Part shown: one piece after another, positions 24,345 to 31,242 of the stretch
Numbering within the stretch: position 1 is the first letter of the stretch
Layout of the letters: every line of letters starts with the position of its first letter
DNA from: Rhodobacterales bacterium
Lineage (GTDB): Bacteria; Myxococcota_A; UBA796; GCA-2862545
Assembly: GCA_009936995.1 (NCBI GenBank)
Contig: JAACDH010000182.1
Location: forward strand, 1-42,320
DNA: 42,320 nt
Direction of reading: 5' to 3'
Translations under genes and position numbers: made by a program
The notes under the pieces: model-generated
Databases searched by the model: none
Told to the model about the DNA's origin: nothing
The model's input: only the letters and a program-made list of their open reading frames with translations

Positions 24345-25840
24345 CCTTACGCGACTATACGGCGGTATCGGGCGAACAAACCATAAAGACTGAAGTGGTG
24401 GTCGTTGGCTCGGGACCCGGTGGGGCGGCCATCTCGCGGGTGCTCGCCCAGGCGGGTAAGACGGTCTGGATCCTCGAAGAAGGCCCCGCACAGAGCAACT
24501 TTCGTCCAAACATGGCTCACACCAATCGGTACCATATGCAAGAGGGTGGTGCGATGGTGGCCCGTGGGCGCAAGATGATGCCCATCGCCGCCGGTCGCGG
24601 TGTGGGAGGTGGCAGCCTGGTGAACTCGGCCATTTGCTTCCGCACACCCGATCACGTCTTGTCAGGTTGGACCCACGTACTTGGCGGAGACGATCGATAT
24701 CGCCCCCAGAATCTGGCGCCGATCTTCGACGACCTCGAAGCGCTACTGGGCGTGGCTACAACCCCCGAATCCATTGCGGGCGAGAACAACAAGCTCATCG
24801 TTCGGGGTGTCAAGGCCATGGGTTGGCCCGGTGGTCTGGTCCGTCGGAACACGCCGTCTTGCGTGGGCTGTGGCATCTGTAACTACGGATGTCCATCGGG
24901 TGGAAAGGCCAGTGTTGATCGTAACTTAATACCGATGGCGAGAAAGGCAGGCGCCACCATCCAGGCCGACATCAAGGTCGATCGGATCGAGGTCACCAAC
25001 GGTCGGGCTACGGGCGTCTCGGGCGAAGTTCGCCACCCCGACACCGGCGAAGTGGTTGGGCGACTCAACATCGAGGCCGACCTGGTGGTGGTGTCGTGCG
25101 GTGGTATTGGCACCCCGCGCCTATTGCATCACGCGGGGCTGGCGAGCCAGCTGGGTCCCGCTACTGGTAAGGGGCTGCACGTTCACCCGGGCAGCGCGGT
25201 GCTGGGACGGTGCGACTATCCGATCAACATGTGGAAGGGTGCCACCCAGGGCGCTTGGTTCGAGCATCCAGATATGCCAGGTGTATTGCCGCATACCATG
25301 TCGGTGCCGCCGGCCGCGCTGATGATGTTGGTGGCGCGCGCCGGACTCGAAGCCAAGGCCTCCATCAAGACCTTGAGTGGGTATAGCGGCTGTCTGGTGA
25401 TGGTCAGCGACAAGGGAGAGGGCAGCGTTTCGGCCACGTCCGATGGGCAGGCCCTCATCCACTACGATCTGCTGCCCGACGATCTCCAGCGCATCAAGGA
25501 AGGCATGTTCGTGACCGCTCAAGTGCTGCTGGCGGGTGGCGCCATCGAGCTGTCGGCGCCGGTGCACGGCGTGGGTAAACACAAAACCGCTGAGTCCCTC
25601 GCCCAAGCGCTCCAACCCACCACCGTCACGGACTTCATCACGTACGCAAGTCACCCGATGGCCTCGTGTCGGATGGGGGTCGACCCCGCCACCTCGGTGA
25701 TTGGTCCAACCGGTGAGGCCCATGGCGTCAAGGGGCTATACTTGGCCGATTCGTCGATCTTCCCGACCAGCTTGGGCGTGAACCCGCAGCTGACTACTAT
25801 GGCGATGGGGACCGCGATCGGGCGCAACCTCGTGGGCTGA
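24341..25840 (+). CDS. GMC-family FAD oxidoreductase with a CxxCxxCxxxC cysteine cluster
   Basis: The protein has 499 residues. It has an ADP-binding motif VVVVGSGPGGAAISR (19-33), the GMC signature region around GRGVGGGSLVNSAICFR, and the C-terminal catalytic block SHPMASCRMG with ADSSIFPTSLGVNPQLT, which supplies the His and Asn of GMC active sites. Residues 174-184 read CVGCGICNYGC, a ferredoxin-like spacing found in a subset of bacterial GMC enzymes; a bound Fe-S cluster is possible but not shown. It has no signal peptide of its own, so export with the Tat subunit upstream is expected. The substrate is likely an alcohol, sugar or sterol-like compound, unresolved. It is the last gene of the operon. 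Confidence 0.9.
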   Translation: MTLRDYTAVSGEQTIKTEVVVVGSGPGGAAISRVLAQAGKTVWILEEGPAQSNFRPNMAHTNRYHMQEGGAMVARGRKMMPIAAGRGVGGGSLVNSAICFRTPDHVLSGWTHVLGGDDRYRPQNLAPIFDDLEALLGVATTPESIAGENNKLIVRGVKAMGWPGGLVRRNTPSCVGCGICNYGCPSGGKASVDRNLIPMARKAGATIQADIKVDRIEVTNGRATGVSGEVRHPDTGEVVGRLNIEADLVVVSCGGIGTPRLLHHAGLASQLGPATGKGLHVHPGSAVLGRCDYPINMWKGATQGAWFEHPDMPGVLPHTMSVPPAALMMLVARAGLEAKASIKTLSGYSGCLVMVSDKGEGSVSATSDGQALIHYDLLPDDLQRIKEGMFVTAQVLLAGGAIELSAPVHGVGKHKTAESLAQALQPTTVTDFITYASHPMASCRMGVDPATSVIGPTGEAHGVKGLYLADSSIFPTSLGVNPQLTTMAMGTAIGRNLVG

Positions 25841-25884
25841 TTGTCCGAAGGCAGCGCCGAACGATTTGGGACTGCAGGAGTCGC

Positions 25885-26829
25885 CTAGAAGCGGCCGCTG
25901 AACAGGAAGCCGTTGCCCGTGGTGCTGACCATTACGCCACCGATGCCCACGCCAATGGCGCCAGCGAAGGTGAGGCCGCTGATCATCACCATGCTGTTGG
26001 CCGTGGAGCGGGACTTGGTGAGCCCGGCGGAGGTGGTGGCGTCGACCAAGCTGGCATTGGCTCCGGATGCGAGCATGTAGGTAACGGCCGACGTTGCGCC
26101 TAATCCACCGCTGATGGCGATGGGGAGGATGGGGAATGGCTCGCGGTCCTTCTTGACCTTGGGCGGCTTCTCAGCCTTGAAAGGTTCGCGTTCGTCGCTG
26201 GCTGAGAGGGGCTTGGACTCGGCGTCGTACCATTTGGGTGGCGTGAGGTCATCGCCCTCGGGATCGATCAAGCGCTCGTTGAACGCCGCGCCGTCTTGCC
26301 AGAAGTTGTCGCCGGGGAAGCCATTCTTGTCGAAGATCTGCACCAAATAGGGCACCTCGGAGAGGCCCTCGGGGACCAATGAGAGCGTGCCGTTCATGAA
26401 CACGGCGCCTTTATCGGGGACGATGAGGCCGCCACTGGCACGACCCATCACGGGCTCTTCGGCTTCGGCGATGATGTCCATTAGCGGATGGCCTTCGGGG
26501 ACGGGCCATTCGCCTTCTGGATCGGTGACCATGGCCATGGTGCCCCAACGGGCGGCGCCGATCTCGTCTTGTTCAAAGAACGACATGAGTGCCATGGTGC
26601 GCCCGAACCGACCGAGCGTGGGTTTTTGGGCCAACTCTTCGAGGCAGGGGAAGCCCGAGGCGATGGCCCGCAGCAGCTTTTGCGTGGCGGGGATGTCGGC
26701 GTTGTCGAGGGATGCGTCGGCCTCGTCGAGGGTCTGGAGCACGCGGGCGTTGTTCCAATCGCCTTCGCATTGGGCGTAGGCACTACCCGCGATACTGCAC
26801 GCGCCCATCATAAAGAGAAGCTTCTTCAT
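25885..26829 (-). CDS. Secreted/membrane protein of unknown function with hydrophobic C-terminus
   Basis: The protein has 314 residues. The start is set by GGAGGAG seven bases upstream, with ATGA overlap to the MopE-like gene. A signal peptide ends at AYA-QC. Residues 20-110 look helical (TPR-like, ATQKLLRAIASGFPCLEEL). The middle contains KGAVFMNGTLSLVPEGLSEVP, reminiscent of PEGA-like segments (a strand with a 'something-NG' turn) found in myxobacterial proteins. A charged Lys/Glu/Pro linker (KAEKPPKVKKDREPFP) is followed by two hydrophobic segments at about 230-250 and 280-305. The family is unknown to me. It is the last gene of a four-gene unit with a prepilin peptidase and converges with the GMC operon. 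Confidence 0.75.
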   Translation of the reverse strand: MKKLLFMMGACSIAGSAYAQCEGDWNNARVLQTLDEADASLDNADIPATQKLLRAIASGFPCLEELAQKPTLGRFGRTMALMSFFEQDEIGAARWGTMAMVTDPEGEWPVPEGHPLMDIIAEAEEPVMGRASGGLIVPDKGAVFMNGTLSLVPEGLSEVPYLVQIFDKNGFPGDNFWQDGAAFNERLIDPEGDDLTPPKWYDAESKPLSASDEREPFKAEKPPKVKKDREPFPILPIAISGGLGATSAVTYMLASGANASLVDATTSAGLTKSRSTANSMVMISGLTFAGAIGVGIGGVMVSTTGNGFLFSGRF

Positions 26830-27233
26830 TTTGAGTCTCCTCCGCATTGAAGTGATGGCGCGTCGTCAAAATCGGGATCGGCGAGGGGGCAGGTATCGGG
26901 GCGTTTGGTATCGAACCCGTCGCAGTCCGAGTCGATGCCATCGCCCTCGAACTCGCTGGGGCTGCAGGGGTGGATGTCTGCGTCTCTGGGCCCACAGTCG
27001 GCCGCGTCGGGCCAGTCGTCGCCGTCGGAATCGGGCTCTTCGCCGCAGTCTGCATCGCAGCCATCCCCACGGAGATCCGGGGCAAATGGATAGATGTCGC
27101 TGTTGTTGTCATCGCAGTCTTCACCGATGGGCCAGCCGTCGCCGTCGGCGTCGTAGTATTCGTCGAACTCCGCCTTGGTTACGTAGGCGCAGCTACCTAA
27201 GAACAATAATGCGATGGCGAGCGCTCGTGTCAT
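26826..27233 (-). CDS. Small MopE-like lipoprotein with Asp/Cys metal-binding motifs
   Basis: The protein has 135 residues; the ATG at 27233 has GGAGG upstream. Lipobox FLGSC gives lipidated Cys15, followed by AYVTKAEFDEYYD. The mature part is built of short acidic repeats: DADGDGWPIGEDCDDNNSDIYP, DCGEEPDSDGDDWPDAADC, GDGIDSDCDG. This is the pattern of the 'putative metal-binding motif' proteins related to MopE of Methylococcus, with calcium-type DxDxDG loops and paired cysteines. The N-terminal motif after the lipidated Cys is shared with the two large lipoproteins at 33796-38180. It is third in the operon after the prepilin peptidase. Confidence 0.8.
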   Translation of the reverse strand: MTRALAIALLFLGSCAYVTKAEFDEYYDADGDGWPIGEDCDDNNSDIYPFAPDLRGDGCDADCGEEPDSDGDDWPDAADCGPRDADIHPCSPSEFEGDGIDSDCDGFDTKRPDTCPLADPDFDDAPSLQCGGDSK

Positions 27234-27253
27234 CGATCCTCCGAGGTACGAGT

Positions 27254-27760
27254 TTAGACGAAGTGGAACCAGTCTGTGAAGACCGCCATGATACCGGCCA
27301 GCGCGATGATGGGGCCGGTGCGCAACATGGTGAGTTCTGGCTTGTCCTGTTGGGGCACCACAATCCCCCGTGCTTGGCGCACTTGGTGGCGCGCAACCGA
27401 GGCCAGATTTCCGAGCCGACGCTTTGCGATCAGGAAGGCGAACCCCACGGGCAGGTAGATGCAGGCGTACCAGGCGGTGAGGTCGATGACTTCGTGCCAG
27501 CCGATGAGTGCCCCCGCGCCCATCACAAGCTTGGCGTCTCCGGCACGAACGACGTTGAGGGCGAACAGGGGAAAGTGGATCAGCAGCGCGAGCCCAACGC
27601 CGAGGAGCGCGAACGAGATTTGGCCCGACGATGCGTGTATGGCGATGCCCACCGCGGTCATCGAAAACGTGAGCCAGTTGGGCAGCCGTCCGTTGAAAGC
27701 GTCGATGGCGGCACCGGTGCACAATCCTGCGAGGGCGACGGCCAGGGGCGGTGTGATCAT
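27254..27760 (-). CDS. A24-type prepilin peptidase (CpaA-like, no methylase domain)
   Basis: The protein has 168 residues and is almost wholly hydrophobic, with about five or six membrane segments. The two catalytic Asp residues of A24 aspartic peptidases are at Asp20 (AAIDAFNGRLPNWLT) and Asp75 (RAGDAKL). The second motif, normally GxGD, has Arg in place of the first Gly. The cytosolic methyltransferase domain of PilD-type enzymes is missing, as in CpaA/TadV peptidases of Tad or type IVc systems. No pilin gene is present nearby. Its ATG overlaps the end of the small membrane protein upstream (ATGA). Confidence 0.85.
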   Translation of the reverse strand: MITPPLAVALAGLCTGAAIDAFNGRLPNWLTFSMTAVGIAIHASSGQISFALLGVGLALLIHFPLFALNVVRAGDAKLVMGAGALIGWHEVIDLTAWYACIYLPVGFAFLIAKRRLGNLASVARHQVRQARGIVVPQQDKPELTMLRTGPIIALAGIMAVFTDWFHFV

Positions 27761-27963
27761 TCGGGCTCCGAGATTGAAGAGGTGACGCCGTAACGGAGAT
27801 CTACGTCGTTAGCGATCTGAACTACCTTGGGCGCAATCCTGGAGGACGCGAGCGTTATGGCGATCCACAACAGCAGCCCCAGGGTGGTCACGACCCATGC
27901 CATACGGGAGGATCCGTGAGGCGGGGGTTCAGGCGGCGCGGCATTTGCGTTAGTGTGCGGCAT
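27757..27963 (-). CDS. Small single-pass membrane protein
   Basis: The protein has 68 residues. A Pro-rich N-terminus (NAAPPEPPPHGSS) leads to one membrane helix (MAWVVTTLGLLLWIAITLA) and a short tail with RIAPKVVQIANDVDL. The tail slightly resembles the 'PxxxxxFxDF' loop of GspF/PulF-like secretion proteins, but at this length that is only a hint. It overlaps the prepilin peptidase start, which suggests a role with that enzyme. It is divergent from the Ser/Thr kinase, with 64 bases between the two starts. Confidence 0.7.
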   Translation of the reverse strand: MPHTNANAAPPEPPPHGSSRMAWVVTTLGLLLWIAITLASSRIAPKVVQIANDVDLRYGVTSSISEPE

Positions 27964-27986
27964 AGACGAGACTCGACGGCGCTGAC

Positions 27987-28010
27987 GTGACGGGGCTGGT
28001 CCCTCGTCAC
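27987..28010. promoter_or_regulatory. Strong inverted repeat between divergent starts
   Basis: GTGACGGGG (27987-27995) and CCCTCGTCAC (28001-28010) pair as a 9-bp stem with one G-U and a six-base loop. It lies in the 64-base gap between the small membrane gene (-) and the kinase (+), 17 bases before the proposed ATT start and just upstream of its TAGGA ribosome site. It could be a dyad operator shared by both genes or a leader hairpin affecting kinase translation. Confidence 0.5.
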
Positions 28011-28027
28011 ACCTGTAGGAAACCACG

Positions 28028-29818
28028 ATTCAGACCTTCGGCAAGTACCAGATTTTGGAGCGCATCGCCACCGGCGATATGGCGGAAATCTATAAAGCCA
28101 AGCTGGAGGGCATTGGCGGTTTTCAGCGTACGTTCGCGATCAAACGAATTTTGCCCAACATGTCGCAGAATGCCGACTACATCGCCATGTTGGTGGATGA
28201 GGCCGAGGTTGCGGGGCTGCTCTCCCACGCGAATATTGTGCAGATTCTCGATCTCGGACAGGTGGATGGCATCTGGTATATCGCGATGGAATATGTGCCC
28301 GGGCGCGACTTGGGCGCCATGCTGCGGCGCGTCACCAAGAAAGGTCTGTGTCTGCCGGTGCCGCATTCGGTGTTTGTCACCATCGAGTTGCTGAAGGGGC
28401 TTGAGTACGCTCATCAGCGTCAGGTGATGCGAGGTGGACGTCCCGTGGCGCTGAACATCATCCACCGCGATGTGTCTCCGCCCAACATCCTGATCAGCTT
28501 TCAAGGCGAGGTCAAGCTCACCGACTTCGGTATCGCTCGGGCCAGCCTAAAGGCCGCGGAGACCATCGCCGGCGAGGTCAAGGGCCGGTTCGACTACATG
28601 AGCCCCGAGCAGGCCGAGGCTCGCCGCGATCTCGATCAGCGCTCCGACCTGTTTACGGTGGGCGTGGTGCTGTACGAGATGCTCACAGGGAAGCATCCCT
28701 TCCGCGTCGATAACGAAATTGGAACGGTCGAGAAGGTCCGCAGCGGAGACTATATCCCCATCAGTGAGATTAATCCCGAGGTACCGTTCACCCTCGAGAC
28801 GATCGTCGATCGCGCACTGCAGGTGAATCGCGATGACCGATATGCCACGGCCACGGCGTTCAAAGAGGCCCTCGACAAGTTCTTTCACGACGCGGGCTTC
28901 ATCTTCACGCACAGCACGCTGGCGCTGTACATAAAGCGCCTGTTTCCAGATGCCCAGGTACGGGGCTCTTCTCGTCCAGCGCCCGGCCGGATCGAGGGTC
29001 CTCCCGTCGCTTTGAGCACGGATCCCGTCACCGAAATCAACGAGCAGGATGTCGAGGCTGACGACCCAACCGGATTGGTACATCGCGTCGCTCTGGGCCC
29101 AGCTCCAACTCCGGTGGGACTGGGCATGGTGCCCAACGCTTTCCCCACCGACTGGGCAAACGACGAAGACGATGCACCCACGATCATTCGTAAGGTGTCG
29201 GGACTATTTGGCGCCGACGGCCCTACCGCGATCCGCCCTACTGAAGAGTCCGGCTTTGGGCTCGACGACTCGGTGGGCGCGCAGCAGGCGTTCAGTCGCA
29301 AGGCGCCCACGTTCGACACCACCGTCGAGAACCTCAACCTCGACGATAGCATGCGTGTCGAGGCCACGGGTACGGGCATCGTCGCCAGTGGCGGCACGAG
29401 TTCGGATAACGGGGCGTTTAGCGATAAAGAGGTGTCCAAAGCCCGATCGAGCACGTCCTCTACCGGTCGCCATCGCCGCAAACGGGGCGTCGGCTCGCTG
29501 GGCTGGATTCTCGCGCTGTCGATGTTGGTGCTTGGCGTCATGGCGGGCAGCGCGGCGACGGCCGCGATTGGCTGGCTCGCGGGGGTTCGACCTGGGGTTT
29601 CTAAAGAGGCGCCCAGTCGGGTCATTGTGGACGCCCCTCGAGGCACCGCGGTGATGCTCGACGGCGACGCAATCAGCGGTGATGTGCCCGTCAAATCTGG
29701 GCAACGGCACCGTATCGAGATTCAACTCGGCGGCCGTTCTCCCATTGTTCGCGAGTTCGATGCCCAGCCCGGAGAAGAGAGAATTTTCATCATCGAGCGG
29801 GTTGAAGACAAGGAGTAG
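28028..29818 (+). CDS. Membrane-anchored Ser/Thr protein kinase with PEGA-like tail (probable ATT start)
   Basis: From ATT the protein has 596 residues. The first canonical start, TTG at 28055, would remove the conserved beginning TFGKYQILERIATG of the N-lobe. A TAGGA ribosome site stands 7 bases before the ATT. Kinase landmarks: a Gly loop ATGDMAEIYKA with a weak Gly pattern, AIKRIL with Lys39, HRDVSPPNIL with catalytic Asp148, DFG at 166-168, and MSPEQAEARR. A disordered, acidic region of about 200 residues follows, then one membrane segment near 490-519, then a short external domain (TAVMLDGDAISGDVPVKSGQRH) of the PEGA type. This is the standard layout of myxobacterial Ser/Thr kinases. Its target is unknown. 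Confidence 0.9.
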   Translation: MQTFGKYQILERIATGDMAEIYKAKLEGIGGFQRTFAIKRILPNMSQNADYIAMLVDEAEVAGLLSHANIVQILDLGQVDGIWYIAMEYVPGRDLGAMLRRVTKKGLCLPVPHSVFVTIELLKGLEYAHQRQVMRGGRPVALNIIHRDVSPPNILISFQGEVKLTDFGIARASLKAAETIAGEVKGRFDYMSPEQAEARRDLDQRSDLFTVGVVLYEMLTGKHPFRVDNEIGTVEKVRSGDYIPISEINPEVPFTLETIVDRALQVNRDDRYATATAFKEALDKFFHDAGFIFTHSTLALYIKRLFPDAQVRGSSRPAPGRIEGPPVALSTDPVTEINEQDVEADDPTGLVHRVALGPAPTPVGLGMVPNAFPTDWANDEDDAPTIIRKVSGLFGADGPTAIRPTEESGFGLDDSVGAQQAFSRKAPTFDTTVENLNLDDSMRVEATGTGIVASGGTSSDNGAFSDKEVSKARSSTSSTGRHRRKRGVGSLGWILALSMLVLGVMAGSAATAAIGWLAGVRPGVSKEAPSRVIVDAPRGTAVMLDGDAISGDVPVKSGQRHRIEIQLGGRSPIVREFDAQPGEERIFIIERVEDKE

Positions 29819-29853
29819 TCGGCGGCGGCCTTGGTTTAGGCTAGAGTGCGCGG

Positions 29854-30792
29854 ATGAATTCTGTGACCCCCGATCAAACGGCCGCGCCCGAAGTGCGCCA
29901 CACGCCTGTGAGCGTAGCGATTGCCGCCTTCAAGCAGCTTCGCCCTAAGCAGTGGGCCAAGAACGTCTTTCTGCTCGCGGCCATCGTGTTCTCGAGAAAG
30001 TTCCTTGAGCTCGACGCTGTCATCAACGTGGCCGTCGGTATCTTCAGCTTCAGTATGTTGGCCAGCAGTGGCTACATTCTCAACGACTACCTCGATCGCA
30101 AGGCGGACCAGAAGCACCCCAAGAAGAAGTTCCGGCCCATCGCCAGCGGTGCGTTGCCCATTCCCGTCGCTTGGGGGCTGATGGCCTTCTGTCTGGTCGC
30201 CGGATTTGCCTCGGCGTACTCGTTGAATCTACCCTTCCTGGGTATCGCCACAGTCTATCTACTTACGACGCAGTCCTACAGCTACTACTTCAAGCACAAG
30301 GTCATCCTCGACGTGATGTTCTTGGCGAGCGGCTTTGTGTGGCGCGCCGTCGCTGGGGCACTGGCCATCGGGGTAGGGGTCAGCCCGTGGTTGTTCCTGT
30401 GCACGGCTTTTGTGGCATTGTTCTTGGGTTTCAACAAGCGCCGGGCTGAGCTGCTTCGACTGGGGGCCAAGGGCGGCACCCGCAAGAACCTAGAAGAATA
30501 TAGCGCCGGAATGCTCGAGCAGTTTCAGGCAATTGTTACCGGCTGTACCGTGCTCTGCTACTCGCTGTATACCGTTCAGGGCCCCACGCCGTGGCTCACG
30601 CTCACCATTCCCTTCGTGCTGTACGGCATCTTCCGGTACATCTACCTGGTCGAGAGTAAGGGCGAAGGCGACGCACCCGACGAGACGCTGCTTCAAGACT
30701 GGCCCATTCTGCTGCCTGTCGCGCTGCACGGCCTCACCGCGGTGTTCGTCTTACTGGCGTTCGATATGGGCTGGCTGCCCGAGCTCATGTAG
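29854..30792 (+). CDS. UbiA-family prenyltransferase, decaprenyl-phosphate phosphoribosyltransferase-like
   Basis: The protein has 312 residues with about eight or nine membrane helices. The first Asp motif reads NDYLDRKAD (77-85), followed by HPKKKFRPIASG. This combination, with the N-terminal LRPKQWAKNVFL, is typical of the branch that transfers phosphoribosyl from PRPP to polyprenyl phosphate (Rv3806c-like) rather than of quinone or haem prenyltransferases. The second region FNKRRAELLRLG fits the same branch. Epimerase partners (DprE1/DprE2) are not in the window, so the end product cannot be predicted. It lies 35 bases after the kinase gene and may be co-transcribed with it. Confidence 0.85.
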   Translation: MNSVTPDQTAAPEVRHTPVSVAIAAFKQLRPKQWAKNVFLLAAIVFSRKFLELDAVINVAVGIFSFSMLASSGYILNDYLDRKADQKHPKKKFRPIASGALPIPVAWGLMAFCLVAGFASAYSLNLPFLGIATVYLLTTQSYSYYFKHKVILDVMFLASGFVWRAVAGALAIGVGVSPWLFLCTAFVALFLGFNKRRAELLRLGAKGGTRKNLEEYSAGMLEQFQAIVTGCTVLCYSLYTVQGPTPWLTLTIPFVLYGIFRYIYLVESKGEGDAPDETLLQDWPILLPVALHGLTAVFVLLAFDMGWLPELM

Positions 30793-30812
30793 ACTCCTAT
30801 CTGGAGGCAAAA

Positions 30813-31208
30813 ATGGCCAGTAGACGCGATGCACATCACGCACATAAAGCCGCAGTGGCCGGCCTCGGTAAGGTCTTGTCTAAGCGAGCCCGTAACGTCT
30901 GCGAGCTCTGCACCGGTGGCTCACCGTTGGGGGTAGTCGAGGTAGAGCCTGTGTACGAGACGCCCGATCCCGAACGAGCGGCGCTGCTGTGCTTGACGTG
31001 TCGCGACGTGCTCGACACCAAACCCAAGTACAAGCTCGAAGCCACCGCCCTTCGCTTCCTCGAAGAGGTCGTGTGGTCCGATGTGCTGCCGGTGCAGCTA
31101 TCCGCGGTGCGACTGTTGCGTCGCTTATCCTCGGAAGACGTGGTTTGGGCCAGAGATTGCCTCGATGGACTGTACCTCGACGAGTCGGTTGAGGCGCTGT
31201 TGCAGTGA
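30813..31208 (+). CDS. PhnA-like zinc-binding domain protein
   Basis: The protein has 131 residues. Two CxxC pairs, Cys30/Cys33 (NVCELCTGG) and Cys60/Cys63 (LLCLTCRD), make a zinc ribbon. The later part (FLEEVVWSDVLPVQLSAVRLLRRL, then DCLDGLYLDES) follows the order of the longer PhnA/YjdM-related proteins, which have a WSEVPAVQ...RML...DLLDMMYLD pattern. The link of PhnA to phosphonate use is historical and doubtful. An HNH-nuclease reading was considered, but the catalytic His-Asn pattern is absent. It lies between the prenyltransferase and the S41 protease on the same strand. Confidence 0.75.
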   Translation: MASRRDAHHAHKAAVAGLGKVLSKRARNVCELCTGGSPLGVVEVEPVYETPDPERAALLCLTCRDVLDTKPKYKLEATALRFLEEVVWSDVLPVQLSAVRLLRRLSSEDVVWARDCLDGLYLDESVEALLQ

Positions 31209-31242
31209 CAGTCATCAGGTAGCGTGTCACACTGCGGGGCAG

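Noticed and set aside
30813-31208. HNH endonuclease for the small four-cysteine protein
   Set aside because: The two CxxC pairs fit, but the catalytic His-Asn-His pattern is absent and the C-terminal half follows the PhnA-like pattern.
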